The notes: a model not told the origin generated them from the letters alone. Shown: positions 28,401 to 37,031, counted from the first letter of the stretch. The stretch is DNA of 64,000 bases from Lepidurus packardi (GCA_023053545.1 JAKZAN010000066.1:1-64000), one strand, 5' to 3'. Numbers and translations are program-made.

Positions 28401-30198
28401 CGAACCTTTTGGTAATGACGTTAATGACGAAGATTATATCGCTTTAAAATATACCATTGAAATTAACACAAATAATCATGTGAGTATTTGGACAAATTCA
28501 AAACAAGATTTTGATCCTGAAGAAACCGCTAAATTTTTAATGTATCATTTGTTAAAAGAGGTAAAAAAAAGGGTTCCATTCTTGGTGATGCCAAATAAAT
28601 TAGAAGGAGTTCTTGAAAACTTAGAGAATTTAATTAGTGGAAACCAAATAAGCGTATTTAATAATTTATTTGTAAAAAGTAAAATTAATAACGGTGGTTT
28701 TTGGGAAAATGGTATTTGGGATAATGAATATTTTTATTCTTTTCAAATTTGGGAAGAAAAGTCATTAGATATTCGCATTTCTTGGACCCATCCTGAAAAA
28801 AGTCAGCTCGAAAACCAAAGCAACAACATGCAAGTACTTACCATTCGTTTTGATAAGGAAACCCATATAATTAATTATTATTTTCAACCTACTTTTGAAA
28901 ATAACCAAGGTGCTCTTGATCATTTTGAGTTCGATTTGCAACTAGCTAAAAAAGTGATTATTGGCTATAACTTTATGCTAGATAAAATCAAATCTGAAAG
29001 TAAAATCTGCAAAACGAAATTAAAAAAACAAGCCGAAATTGCCCATTATGTAGCGCAAAAACCCGTTGAAACAGTTGAAATACAAGGACAAACCTTTAAA
29101 GTAATAGACCGCTTGGAGGCCGAAAGTTACCTCAATCAATGCTCAGATTTTGCAGGGACGAAATTGTATAACGCATTTGAAATGCACACAACAGATGGCG
29201 ACCCAGAGAGTTTAAAAACCGGATTTTTCCTTTTGGCAGAAACCGAAATGGAGCTCGAAAGCCTACATTTAGACACTGGAATAGACCCCATTTCAGTACG
29301 AGAATTATATATTTTAGGCTATATATTTAAAGAAAAAATAACCATAAAGAAGCAATTAACTGCTTATGATTTAGATTTTTCGCCACCCATTATTTGTATG
29401 GCCGATGCTGATATTTTTAGCCTATATCTTTGTGGAAATAAACATTACTTTCATCAAAACTTAAGGGCCGAATTTTTGCATGGCGATTACAACCACGGCG
29501 AATTATATGTAAAGGAAACGGCTGTTATAAACTTTGTGTATGCAGACGATTTTAGCATGTATTTTAACAAAATTAGAACTTGGGCAATTTGCTGCGACAC
29601 GTTTAATCTGAAAGCTTTTGATAGCGTAATGAATGAAAAGGGTGAAGAAATTAGGGTTGAGCACTACTATTTGCCCACGCACAGTTTGGATGAAGTGGTT
29701 TACGACCGCTTTTTGTTCACAGATGAATACGGAGTAAAAATAAAAGATGCGGGCTACAAACGAGAAAATCAATATTTAGAAGGAGAAGAGCCATTTTTCG
29801 AATTTATAAAGAAGGGAGGAAGCCCCGTAGATTACGACAAATTGAATGCCGTTAATGGCATAGCCGAAGAGCAACTTGAAAATAATTTGCAAGCTGTTTT
29901 CAACCATCCGGAAATTAAAGCATTAAACGATGGCGATCATATTTACAAAGGTTCTGAAAATGAAGAATATTACTTTAGAAAAAGTGGGGCGTACTTACAA
30001 ATAGGCCGCTATTTTGATGCGCAGCGCATAGCCGTATACGTTTCTGTTGCAGATAGCGCAACTTTTAGTGTTTATTATTTTGAGGAGGATAACAGCACAC
30101 CAAAATACGGGTTTAACAGCGAAGTTGGAGACCTTTCTATTATGGTACTCATTGCAAAGCGGGTTTTTAGAGGAGCGCTGAAGGTAGTAATGAGTTAA
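25447..30198 (+). CDS. Giant SUKH (SMI1/KNR4) multi-domain protein
   Basis: A 1583-residue acidic protein without a signal peptide. Residues about 8-195 form an SMI1/KNR4 (SUKH) domain: IPDDLVNIYKIHN, YSLIPFEDIEEAW, and WIPFADARNGDYLLFDTDPS. A first beta-rich domain (about 250-430) contains DGNLLVNNL, VTGAIKAKNMIVGGGEIHV and HYNHGELKV at 345. A related one near the C terminus (about 1200-1490) has DYNHGELYV at 1347 and FTDEYG. Between them lie several units of about 150-200 residues with recurring LKYTI and aromatic strands that I cannot assign. SUKH proteins often act as immunity factors against polymorphic toxins. No toxin gene is recognised beside it. The start may be 25447 or 25462, since the first 10 bases are repeated. 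Confidence 0.8.
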   Translation: MKDHNMKDLSQLIQTWIAEIKRIVPETNPYFNLKAGVSDIEIQAHKTIEDEINIPDDLVNIYKIHNVAFDSVTAAFGFSVNDQDYSLIPFEDIEEAWEGIQDLYFEDSLEEGSLDNFDEKVKADDYANPRWIPFADARNGDYLLFDTDPSGLGTYGQIIELQNESWERIVVANSLAELFQNQMEMLQAGKLERFEFILENDKESSSDFLPNNELKNVLQTVKYSTIKDRMPENSWTRNEYEKNPENDPDILYHDGDLKIDYIDLSQPLVEYEHRNEDYELYLREQSSMLIFIDGNLLVNNLFSSSDDGAFGLIVTGAIKAKNMIVGGGEIHVMKDLNVTDLLWGHYNHGELKVELEIFAGVILFTDQYGFDEDKASYQSEFYFNEESDSYEDDNEYYVELSEVLFEEEHTLYKIEDITDEDLEEIYGWASIIERSSIIESLKQNTNVLKQKFEDVEYKEKSPIDKVKATLKELVPICVKKNDKKGKIYEIIEALEIDEDLLENPQELLDEILEQLEPVNPNLILTFDHKAAVRDVEFVVLNALKENFDIEDIILPNENDYTGLKYTIGDIFIDFEIALRNHSQKFQLTFLETDTDNYFVVLHDAMEKWGVQRLLETLGFKSHFKEAEFLEENNHRNVPILFENKKIISKNDLKIQKENYLKFYELYNEAYYYDASITLKYSRTQVSVYELHNRVSDGAKVEQSIFFLMDDGSEVSVWIAPNNLFKKLLSSTENFEILYKNIDKNIFQFRSIFDVPGAMETFAPVWEEFLTHAERSVYYFEFYKQTIKPEKIRDIVNLQVVRDKYNDFSDGDKMPWLGHYCLSFDWAETLYVTFRVTEEIESSSEFDARHFYFDAYHNDGTRIRYWSSQNNETNDFYSENSLAIKFLDYNLIIKATKFFIEGEELIYKDNEKYGSKYYKYYENKPIKNKQQVELTYENLVVLDDFSQIQDRSYLYDFFKIIRNNHWISVKSIKADSGSGVKFAVLDEPFGNDVNDEDYIALKYTIEINTNNHVSIWTNSKQDFDPEETAKFLMYHLLKEVKKRVPFLVMPNKLEGVLENLENLISGNQISVFNNLFVKSKINNGGFWENGIWDNEYFYSFQIWEEKSLDIRISWTHPEKSQLENQSNNMQVLTIRFDKETHIINYYFQPTFENNQGALDHFEFDLQLAKKVIIGYNFMLDKIKSESKICKTKLKKQAEIAHYVAQKPVETVEIQGQTFKVIDRLEAESYLNQCSDFAGTKLYNAFEMHTTDGDPESLKTGFFLLAETEMELESLHLDTGIDPISVRELYILGYIFKEKITIKKQLTAYDLDFSPPIICMADADIFSLYLCGNKHYFHQNLRAEFLHGDYNHGELYVKETAVINFVYADDFSMYFNKIRTWAICCDTFNLKAFDSVMNEKGEEIRVEHYYLPTHSLDEVVYDRFLFTDEYGVKIKDAGYKRENQYLEGEEPFFEFIKKGGSPVDYDKLNAVNGIAEEQLENNLQAVFNHPEIKALNDGDHIYKGSENEEYYFRKSGAYLQIGRYFDAQRIAVYVSVADSATFSVYYFEEDNSTPKYGFNSEVGDLSIMVLIAKRVFRGALKVVMS

Positions 30199-30376
30199 TA
30201 AGGCAATCAAATCAGATCTTCATCGTCAGCATAATGTTAGCTGGCAGTTGGCAAAATTTTTGTCGGAGCTATGTTTAATCATTGTTTGGTAAAACTCGTT
30301 ATTCACATTTACAAGAAGTTATCTACAAATAACTAAAAGTGATTGGACAACTGGTTTATAGTTTTCAATTTAAAGT

Positions 30377-30384
30377 TACATTTG
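30377..30384 (+). promoter_or_regulatory. Probable -7 box (TACATTTG) for trxB
   Basis: Perfect TAnnTTTG 22 bp upstream of the trxB ATG. A -33 TTG is not evident at standard spacing. The rest of the 208-bp gap after the SUKH gene shows no other feature. Confidence 0.55.
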
Positions 30385-30406
30385 CACCGTTATAAAATGT
30401 AAACTC

Positions 30407-31351
30407 ATGTCAGAAGTAGAAAAAATAAAATGCCTAATCGTAGGTTCAGGTCCAGCGGGATACACTGCAGCTATTTATGCAGCAAGAGCCGATATGAAAC
30501 CAGTGGTATATACCGGTATGGAGCCAGGCGGGCAATTAACGACCACCACCGAAGTTGATAATTTTCCTGGATATCCAGAAGGGATCGACGGCCCAACGAT
30601 GATGATGCAATTGCAATTGCAAGCGGAGCGTTTCGGAACAGATGTCCGCATCGGAATGGCAACAGCAGTTGAACTAAGCAAAGAAAAAGGCGGTTGGCAT
30701 AAAGTCACCATCGACGGGGAAAAGCAAGTTTTGGCTCAAACCATTATTATTTCAACTGGTGCAACTGCGAAATACCTAGGTTTACCAAGCGAACAAAAAT
30801 TACGCGGCGGCGGTGTTTCTGCTTGTGCGGTTTGCGACGGGTTTTTCTACAAAGGTCAAGATGTGGCAATTGTTGGGGCAGGAGATACTGCTGCAGAAGA
30901 AGCGACTTACTTGTCTAATATTTGTAGAAGCGTTACTATGTTGGTTCGTAAGGATGCGATGCGCGCTTCAAAAGCGATGCAACACCGCGTTAACAATACG
31001 CCAAACCTAACCGTGTTGTATAACACAGAAGTTGACGAAGTTTTAGGCGATCAGGTTGTTGAAGGGCTTCGCATGGTGAACAACAAAACTGGTGAAAAAT
31101 CAGAAATTGAAATCACAGGATTGTTCATTGCAATTGGACACAAACCAAATACGGATATTTTCAAAGGACAATTGGAAATGGACGAAACGGGCTATTTAAT
31201 TACCAAAGGAAAAACGACACATACGAATCTTCCTGGTGTTTTTGCTTGCGGCGATGTTCAAGATAAAGAATACCGTCAAGCAATTACAGCTGCTGGGACT
31301 GGCTGTATGGCCGCTTTGGATGCGGAACGTTATTTGGCTGTTTTGGAATAA
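30407..31351 (+). CDS. trxB: Thioredoxin-disulfide reductase
   Basis: A 314-residue NADPH-dependent flavoenzyme that reduces thioredoxin. It has FAD motif GSGPAGYTAAIYAARA, the redox pair CAVC (Cys140/Cys143), the NADPH motif GAGDTAAEEATYLS and the closing FACGDVQDKEYRQAITAAG. Length is typical of the low-molecular-weight class. It stands alone, with its own promoter box and a shared terminator. Confidence 0.97.
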   Translation: MSEVEKIKCLIVGSGPAGYTAAIYAARADMKPVVYTGMEPGGQLTTTTEVDNFPGYPEGIDGPTMMMQLQLQAERFGTDVRIGMATAVELSKEKGGWHKVTIDGEKQVLAQTIIISTGATAKYLGLPSEQKLRGGGVSACAVCDGFFYKGQDVAIVGAGDTAAEEATYLSNICRSVTMLVRKDAMRASKAMQHRVNNTPNLTVLYNTEVDEVLGDQVVEGLRMVNNKTGEKSEIEITGLFIAIGHKPNTDIFKGQLEMDETGYLITKGKTTHTNLPGVFACGDVQDKEYRQAITAAGTGCMAALDAERYLAVLE

Positions 31352-31371
31352 AATTAGTTAAATACATGCAC

Positions 31372-31401
31372 AAAAAAATCCCGCAATTGCGGGATTTTTT
31401 T
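31372..31401. terminator. Bidirectional terminator
   Basis: A symmetrical hairpin, A7-TCCCGC-AATT-GCGGGA-T7, lies between the convergent trxB and DUF2807 genes and can serve both strands. Confidence 0.9.
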
Positions 31402-31425
31402 GTATTGTCTTGCCAAGAGCTCGTG

Positions 31426-32256
31426 CTATTTTAGAGCTCTTTTGCGGATTGATGAGGTATCTGCAAACTTTCTAATTTCAATTTTTTGTTGGTCGCCATG
31501 CAAATCAATTTCCGATTTGCCAGAAGCTTCAATCGATGCAATTCCAGTTACCATAACGTTTACGCTCGCATTTGCTTCTGTTATGATATCAGCATTGGTT
31601 GCGGTTAAGTTTTTGCCAGTAAAGGAGCTGTTGTTGTCCGCGCGAAGGCGCAAAGTAATCACATCGCCTTCAATCACTGCGTTTGCTTTGTTGTATAAAT
31701 CAACATTTAAGCTTGAAGCAGAAATAAGGGCTTTCAATTGGGCGTTTTTGCTGATTTCGATTGTACCTTTTTCTGAAGACAAATTCAATTCCGTTCGCGA
31801 TTTGTCGTTTTCCATCAAAGTGAAAAGTTTTGTGCGCACATTGCCGTAAACTTTCGCATTACCATACGTTTTGATGGTTAAATCATTTAAATGAAGGTCG
31901 GTTAGAGCAGTTACAATCGTATTGTCTTTCGCAATAAGCATCTTGAATTTTGGGGAATAACTCACACGAACGCTCATCTTTTTTGCGCCCGAAATTTCAC
32001 CTGAAATGCCCAATTTTAAAGTGCCTTGAACCAAAGTGTATGTAATGGCATCATGTAAATTGTCGTCTGCTTCGATTTCCAAACCAGATTCATTTCCTTT
32101 CACCAAAAACAATTCGAGGTTATTGCCAATTTCGATATTTTCGAATTCGCCAATTTCTTTCACAGAAACGGTTATATTTTTAGATCCTTTAAGTTTCTGA
32201 GCTTGCGTAAGCGTTATGTTCAACAACAGGAAAAAGAATAAAGCTATTTTCTTCAT
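31426..32256 (-). CDS. Exported DUF2807 (head-GIN) protein
   Basis: A 276-residue protein with signal peptide ending LTQAQ. The rest is a right-handed beta-helix-like DUF2807 region with repeated short strands (LKLGISGEISGAKKMSVRVS, LTDLHLNDLTIKTYGNAKVY). The family is envelope-located and of unknown function. It lies downstream of the PspC gene, which itself ends in a similar adhesin-like region, but has its own -7 box and is separated by a terminator. Confidence 0.8.
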   Translation of the reverse strand: MKKIALFFFLLLNITLTQAQKLKGSKNITVSVKEIGEFENIEIGNNLELFLVKGNESGLEIEADDNLHDAITYTLVQGTLKLGISGEISGAKKMSVRVSYSPKFKMLIAKDNTIVTALTDLHLNDLTIKTYGNAKVYGNVRTKLFTLMENDKSRTELNLSSEKGTIEISKNAQLKALISASSLNVDLYNKANAVIEGDVITLRLRADNNSSFTGKNLTATNADIITEANASVNVMVTGIASIEASGKSEIDLHGDQQKIEIRKFADTSSIRKRALK

Positions 32257-32272
32257 AAAATTAGATTTGTCA

Positions 32273-32280
32273 CAAATATA
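32273..32280 (-). promoter_or_regulatory. Probable -7 box (TATATTTG) for DUF2807 gene
   Basis: CAAATATA on the plus strand lies 17 bp before the ATG, implying a leader of about 10 nt. No -33 TTG at normal spacing. Confidence 0.5.
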
Positions 32281-32331
32281 GAAAAGTTATCATATGAAAG
32301 TGAGTTTGGGTATAATTTGATGTTTATAAAC

Positions 32332-32360
32332 AAAAAAGCCTGATCGTAATCAGGCTTTGT
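32332..32360 (-). terminator. Terminator after PspC gene
   Basis: AAAGCCTGAT-CGTA-ATCAGGCTTT forms a 10-bp stem. On the minus strand it is followed by a run of T, so it ends the padR-pspC transcript. Confidence 0.85.
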
Positions 32361-32366
32361 TTGTAG

Positions 32367-34076
32367 TTAATTAGTCTTTATCTTAATCCCCCTGTCGGTA
32401 ATTTCAATCGCTTTTAAATCTTTTTTTTTCTCAATGCCGCCACCAGAAATCCGGACGCCATTTTCGTCTATGGTAACAGAGTTGCCTCCATTGTTGTAGG
32501 CTGCATCTTCTTCTAACTCCGAACTCGGACAAGTAAGGCAAGAAACGGCGATGTTGCCAACTTTATACAGATAGCTTCCTGAATAATGCAGATTGAAAAA
32601 GTCGTTCTCAGAATCGTCATAATATTGCAGACTCTTATCAGCCTTAAAAACAGTGCCTTCTGGAAGGTATAAAAAGATCGCAATTTTTTGCTGGCGGAAT
32701 TTATGGGCCGAATCGATTAGGAAATAATTGTCAAAAATCATTTGATTGCCCTCAATTTTGTAATTATAACTGATTTTTTCAGATTGTAATTTCGCTTCTT
32801 GGATTGATTTTCCGCTTGCTAGTTTTTCTATCTGAACATAAGCAAATTTCTCTTCCGATTTTAAAATGTGAAACTCAATTTCATTCGAATAGATCACTTC
32901 TTTGCCTTGTTCATCTTGCGTTACCATGAAATTATTGCGATCGTCAATACTTTTCGAGTAGAAATCGTTGTATTTAAATTTAATCGAAAGTGTGTCGGTT
33001 GTTTGCAGGTTTACAACTTCTTTTCGAGATGTTTTGCCTTCCTGAGCCGTTTCAGCAGCGTGCTTTATTCCGAAAATTATTAGGGTGGCAACTGCAATTA
33101 TCCAGATACCAAGTAAAGTATATTTCGCAATATTCCCGATTGATTTTAGACCCGTAATCAATAATTTCAAACCCAATAAAAATAAGAAGAAAATCGGAAT
33201 AGCAACAGCCAAAATACCGGTAAATGCGATCAAGTATACTGGCATTCCTGCATAATTGGCAATGTTCATTTCATGTTCCCAGGGCACGTCTATAAAATTT
33301 GCAGAACCTAAAGACAACATTCCAATTAGCAATCCAACCAATGCCACCGTCGAAAACAGCACAATGAAACCACCAATTATTTTTGCTAGCAATTGGAATA
33401 TTCTGCCAAGAGCATCGCCAACTCTGCTGCCAATTTGGTGCACGCCTCTTCTTGCATGCATGCCCATTTGATCATAATCTGCGTTTTTCACACGGCCGCT
33501 GAACATTTCAAATTCTTCTCGTACTTTTTTTTCAATGTTGGATATGTTAACCGGTTCGCCGCGCATCTCCAATTTTTCAGCCGTAGTTAAAGCGCCAGGA
33601 ACTAATGCCCATAGAATAACATAGGCAATAATGCCCGATCCGCCGCCAAACATCAGGAGTATAAATATAATTTTGATCCAGATCGCATCAATTCCGAGGT
33701 AATATCCCAATCCAGTCGCGACGCCCCCAAGTGTACCTTTGTCTAAATCTCGGTACAACTTCCGCGGTTTTGGTACTTCATAGTTGTTGTTTGCTGGGTC
33801 GTTCACACCTTCGTCAATTCTATAATCTTCCGGCTGTCCCATAATCGCAATAATTTCGTCAACGGTTGCCATGCCAACAACAGATTTTTCATTCGATTGT
33901 CGCTCTGAAACAAGTTCAGCAATTCGCATTTCAATGTCTTTGATGATTTCATCCTGACCGCTTGTGTTGGAAAGAGAGCGTTTGATGGCGTCAAAATACC
34001 GTGTCAGTTTCTGGTATGCATCTTCATCTATATGGAAAAACAGACCACCTAAATTTATATTTACAGTTTTATTCAT
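32367..34076 (-). CDS. PspC domain envelope protein
   Basis: A 569-residue protein starting at MNKTVNINLGGLFFHIDEDA, a conserved Bacteroidota N terminus with a helical region containing EIIKDIEMRIAEL. A PspC domain follows (KPRKLYRDLDKGTLGGVATG with its membrane helix), then about four more membrane helices. A periplasmic C-terminal part has beta-helix-like character close to DUF2807. PspC proteins sense envelope stress in enterobacteria; here the role is inferred. The start is 2 bp after the padR stop, consistent with co-regulation. Confidence 0.85.
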   Translation of the reverse strand: MNKTVNINLGGLFFHIDEDAYQKLTRYFDAIKRSLSNTSGQDEIIKDIEMRIAELVSERQSNEKSVVGMATVDEIIAIMGQPEDYRIDEGVNDPANNNYEVPKPRKLYRDLDKGTLGGVATGLGYYLGIDAIWIKIIFILLMFGGGSGIIAYVILWALVPGALTTAEKLEMRGEPVNISNIEKKVREEFEMFSGRVKNADYDQMGMHARRGVHQIGSRVGDALGRIFQLLAKIIGGFIVLFSTVALVGLLIGMLSLGSANFIDVPWEHEMNIANYAGMPVYLIAFTGILAVAIPIFFLFLLGLKLLITGLKSIGNIAKYTLLGIWIIAVATLIIFGIKHAAETAQEGKTSRKEVVNLQTTDTLSIKFKYNDFYSKSIDDRNNFMVTQDEQGKEVIYSNEIEFHILKSEEKFAYVQIEKLASGKSIQEAKLQSEKISYNYKIEGNQMIFDNYFLIDSAHKFRQQKIAIFLYLPEGTVFKADKSLQYYDDSENDFFNLHYSGSYLYKVGNIAVSCLTCPSSELEEDAAYNNGGNSVTIDENGVRISGGGIEKKKDLKAIEITDRGIKIKTN

Positions 34077-34078
34077 GA

Positions 34079-34411
34079 CTATTGATTTTGGATTGTGATT
34101 ATGTTTACAGCATCGGATAATTCTTTCCAAGTGCCGTTTAATTCAGTTAAAAATGTTTTCCCGATTTCTGTTAAGCCGTAATATTTGCGAGGCGGCCCAG
34201 AGGTAGATTCTTCCCAACGGTAATTCAATAATCCGTCGTTTTTTAATCTGGTAAGCAGCGGGTATACTGTCCCTTCAACCACCAATAGTTTAGCGTTTTT
34301 TAAAGTGTCCAATATTTCAGAAGTATAGGCGTCTTTTTCTTTTAGAACAGAAAGGATACAAAACTCGAGCACACCTTTCCGCATCTGGGCTTTTGTGTTT
34401 TCTATATTCAT
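34079..34411 (-). CDS. PadR family transcriptional regulator
   Basis: A 110-residue winged-helix repressor with FCILSVLKEKDAYTSEILD, VVEGTVYPLLTRLKNDGLL and RKYYGLTEIGKTFL, the classic PadR-s2 pattern. In Bacteroidota it regularly precedes PspC-domain genes and probably controls its own operon in response to envelope signals. Confidence 0.92.
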   Translation of the reverse strand: MNIENTKAQMRKGVLEFCILSVLKEKDAYTSEILDTLKNAKLLVVEGTVYPLLTRLKNDGLLNYRWEESTSGPPRKYYGLTEIGKTFLTELNGTWKELSDAVNIITIQNQ

Positions 34412-34596
34412 GTGTGTATGTTGTATTTAGTGTTCATGTTTTTCTTGTTTGGAACCCCTCCAGTTTGATGGGCTGTTTCCTTTTTGACAAATTTTAGTTT
34501 CCGCTCCAAGCGATTGGCTGCCGGGGGCGATGTGCTTTGCGTGGTCAGCAAGTAGGCAGAAAGGCCTACGGTGATTGATGTGATTAAGTTAAACAT
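34408..34596 (-). CDS. Small membrane-anchored protein upstream of padR
   Basis: A 62-residue frame from MFNLITSITVGLSAYLLTTQ has one hydrophobic segment and a basic tail. Its stop overlaps the padR ATG by four bases, and a -7 box lies about 60 bp upstream, so it looks like a real leader gene of the padR operon. No family is recognised. An ATG further upstream (34638) is less likely. Confidence 0.45.
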   Translation of the reverse strand: MFNLITSITVGLSAYLLTTQSTSPPAANRLERKLKFVKKETAHQTGGVPNKKNMNTKYNIHT

Positions 34597-34654
34597 AGTT
34601 CGTTTTTTTGATTGATGATTGATGATGATTTGGAACATATAATAATATCCTATG

Positions 34655-34662
34655 CAAATATA
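34655..34662 (-). promoter_or_regulatory. Probable -7 box (TATATTTG) for padR operon
   Basis: CAAATATA on the plus strand gives a perfect -7 box in the gap between the padR operon and the divergent DUF4442 gene. Confidence 0.45.
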
Positions 34663-34771
34663 TGGCTTAAAACAGGTATTGTGTTTTGCACAGTACTAAT
34701 ATTTAACAAGAATTTAACAAACGCGCGGTTCTGCTTTAATTGTTATATTTACCGAAAATCCAATTTAATAT

Positions 34772-35221
34772 ATGATGTCGCCTACAAAAATTAATTTGTT
34801 TTTATTGCTCCGCTTGCCATCAGCTTATTTATGTGGTGTTCGGCTGAAATCCATAGACAAGCTTACTTGTGTGGTAAGCGTGAAACACCGGTGGATCAAC
34901 CAGAATCCCTTTAAATCTTTATATTTTGCAGTGCAAGCAATGGGCGCTGAACTGTCCACAGGTGCTTTAGTGCTGCAGTACATTCAAGCTTCAAACAGTA
35001 ACATTTCGATGTTGGTTACGGCGCATAATAGTATTTTTAGCAAGAAAGCAACAGGCAAAATTAGATTTGTTTGTCAAGATGGTGCGCTAATTGACGCTGC
35101 CGTAACGCGAACAATAGAAACAGGACAAGGAGAAGCGATGTGGCTAAAATCAGTGGGTCTTAACGAAGCCGGAGAACAAGTCTGCGAAATGAATTTTGAG
35201 TGGAATATCAAAAAAAGATAA
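34772..35221 (+). CDS. DUF4442 hotdog-fold protein
   Basis: A 149-residue protein with RLPSAYLCGVRL, VSVKHRWINQNPFKSLYFAV and GAELSTGALVL, typical of DUF4442, a hotdog-fold (thioesterase-like) family. Substrate unknown. Start at 34772 or the adjacent ATG at 34775. A near-consensus TATATTTA at 34744 may be its -7 box. Confidence 0.78.
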   Translation: MMSPTKINLFLLLRLPSAYLCGVRLKSIDKLTCVVSVKHRWINQNPFKSLYFAVQAMGAELSTGALVLQYIQASNSNISMLVTAHNSIFSKKATGKIRFVCQDGALIDAAVTRTIETGQGEAMWLKSVGLNEAGEQVCEMNFEWNIKKR

Positions 35222-35275
35222 TTGCACAATCGTTAAACCTCCCTTAATTAACACCATATTTCATACAGTGTACTT

Positions 35276-35283
35276 TACTTTTG
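35276..35283 (+). promoter_or_regulatory. Possible -7 box (TACTTTTG) for TIGR01777 gene
   Basis: TAnnTTTG match 34 bp before the ATG at 35318, without a clear -33 element. Confidence 0.4.
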
Positions 35284-35317
35284 ACCTGAGGCGTTTGCCT
35301 CCCAAAACAACAAAATC

Positions 35318-36223
35318 ATGAGAGTTTTAATCACCGGCGCGACTGGATTGGTGGGACAGGAATTAATGACATTGCTACACAAAATGGGCATCGCTGTTCA
35401 TTATTTAACAACTTCAAAAGATAAAGTCAATAAACAAGAAAATGCGCAGGGTTACTATTGGAATCCACAAAACGGAAGCATTGATGAAAGTGCCTTAATT
35501 GGCGTTGATACCATAATACATCTCGCAGGAGCATCAATTGCAAAGAAATGGACAAACGAGTATAAGCAGGAAATTATCGAAAGTAGGGTTCTAAGTGCTA
35601 ACTTACTGTACCGTTTACTCAAAAATAATCCGCACCAAGTCAAACAAATAATTAGCGCTTCAGGCATTGGGATATATGCAGATAGTTTAAGTAAAATTTA
35701 TCGGGAATCAGATACTGAGTTTGATCAAGGGTTTCTTGGCCATGTGGTCATGAAATGGGAGAGCAGCATTCAGCACTTTAAGGGGCTGGGTTTAAAAGTC
35801 TGTATTCTAAGAACCGGACTTGTTCTAGCCAGCAATGGCGGTGCATTGGCAGAGATGGCGAAGCCTGCTAAGCTAGGTTTTGGCGCGGCGTTCGGATCCG
35901 GAAAGCAATGGCAATCGTGGATTCATATTCAGGATCTTGCACGCTTATATGCAACAGCATCAACAGAAAATTGGGAAGGGATTTACAATGCAGTGGCTCC
36001 AAATCCAGTTTCGAACGCAATGCTCACAAAGATAATTTCCAAAGTGCTGGACAAGCCTTTGTTTCTGCCCAATATTCCAAAATTTGCCATGAACTTTGCT
36101 CTTGGAGAAATGCACCAATTGCTATTTAGCAGCCAAAATGTAAGCGCTGATAAGGTGCTTAATATGAATTTCAATTTCGAATATCCTGAAGCGGAACAAG
36201 CCTTGGAAAACTTACTTAAGTAG
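35318..36223 (+). CDS. TIGR01777 family NAD(P)-binding epimerase
   Basis: A 301-residue extended SDR (YfcH-like). It starts with the dinucleotide motif LITGATGLVGQELM, then GVDTIIHLAGASIAKKWT, ISASGIGIYAD and ILRTGLVLASNGGALAEM, and a C-terminal NAVAPNPVSNAML block. The substrate of the family is unknown. It is monocistronic and convergent with the YceI gene. Confidence 0.88.
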   Translation: MRVLITGATGLVGQELMTLLHKMGIAVHYLTTSKDKVNKQENAQGYYWNPQNGSIDESALIGVDTIIHLAGASIAKKWTNEYKQEIIESRVLSANLLYRLLKNNPHQVKQIISASGIGIYADSLSKIYRESDTEFDQGFLGHVVMKWESSIQHFKGLGLKVCILRTGLVLASNGGALAEMAKPAKLGFGAAFGSGKQWQSWIHIQDLARLYATASTENWEGIYNAVAPNPVSNAMLTKIISKVLDKPLFLPNIPKFAMNFALGEMHQLLFSSQNVSADKVLNMNFNFEYPEAEQALENLLK

Positions 36224-36226
36224 AAA

Positions 36227-36261
36227 ATGCTCCCAAATAATCAAAAAGTATCTGGGAGCAT
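36227..36261. terminator. Hairpin between convergent genes
   Basis: ATGCTCCCA (36227-36235) pairs with TGGGAGCAT (36253-36261) over a 17-nt loop. There is no strong T run on either side, so termination is likely but not certain. Confidence 0.45.
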
Positions 36262-36281
36262 CAACAATCAACAATTTGATT

Positions 36282-36932
36282 TTATCTAGAAGCCTTAACG
36301 CTCACCATCAATTCGATCTCATCGTTTACAAACTTGTCGCCCAAATCTGAAAAAACAGATTTAGAGGCATAGTTTACTTTCCATTGTGTTCTATCAATAA
36401 TAAAATGGTCGCTCACCATCGAAATGCTATTGTCAGAAACAGACACAATTGCAGGAAATGACACGCTTTTTGTAATGCCTTTCAAAGTTAAATTACCTTC
36501 AACTGTCGATTTTCCAGCTTCAGTTTTAATGCTTGTGATTTCAAACTTCCCGGTTGGATATTTGGTCACATTAAAAAAGTGATCAGCTCCTTCAACCGCA
36601 GTACCTTTAAGGTGACCTTCCAATTGATCTTTCTCTTCACCGCTTAAATCTGCCACAGAAATTGAAGTCATATTTAGTACGAAAGTGCCACCTTCAACAG
36701 TACCGTTTCTTTCATATAAAGTGCCTTCGCTTAGTTTTAAAGTCCCATTGTGCTTGCCAGTTTGTTTCGATCCAATCCATTCGATGACTGATGATCCTGT
36801 ATTTACATTATAACTGTTTGCACCCTCCGCAATTTCTTTGACATCATGCGCAGACGATGTGACTTCTTCTTTTTTACAAGAACTAATAGCAATAGCCGAT
36901 AAAAAAACTAATAATACATATTTTTTTTTCAT
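36282..36932 (-). CDS. YceI family lipoprotein
   Basis: A 216-residue lipoprotein (signal ending AIAISSC, Cys19) with a YceI lipocalin-like domain: SSVIEWIGSKQTGKHNGTL at the start, and ITSIKTEAGKSTVEGNLTLK and FIIDRTQWKVNYASKS near the end. Family members bind isoprenoid-like ligands in the periplasm. No partner gene is adjacent. Confidence 0.92.
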   Translation of the reverse strand: MKKKYVLLVFLSAIAISSCKKEEVTSSAHDVKEIAEGANSYNVNTGSSVIEWIGSKQTGKHNGTLKLSEGTLYERNGTVEGGTFVLNMTSISVADLSGEEKDQLEGHLKGTAVEGADHFFNVTKYPTGKFEITSIKTEAGKSTVEGNLTLKGITKSVSFPAIVSVSDNSISMVSDHFIIDRTQWKVNYASKSVFSDLGDKFVNDEIELMVSVKASR

Positions 36933-37031
36933 AAGAACCTAGTTTTGAGGTTAATGTTTTTGTTAATCTTGTTTAATTTCGAGTTTAAAACTAATTCAAA
37001 ATGTTAACATAACAAAATTTTGAGGTGACAA

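Noticed and set aside
31400..31849. 149-codon plus-strand frame opposite the DUF2807 gene
   Set aside because: Antisense shadow; the minus-strand frame has a signal peptide, promoter box and family match.
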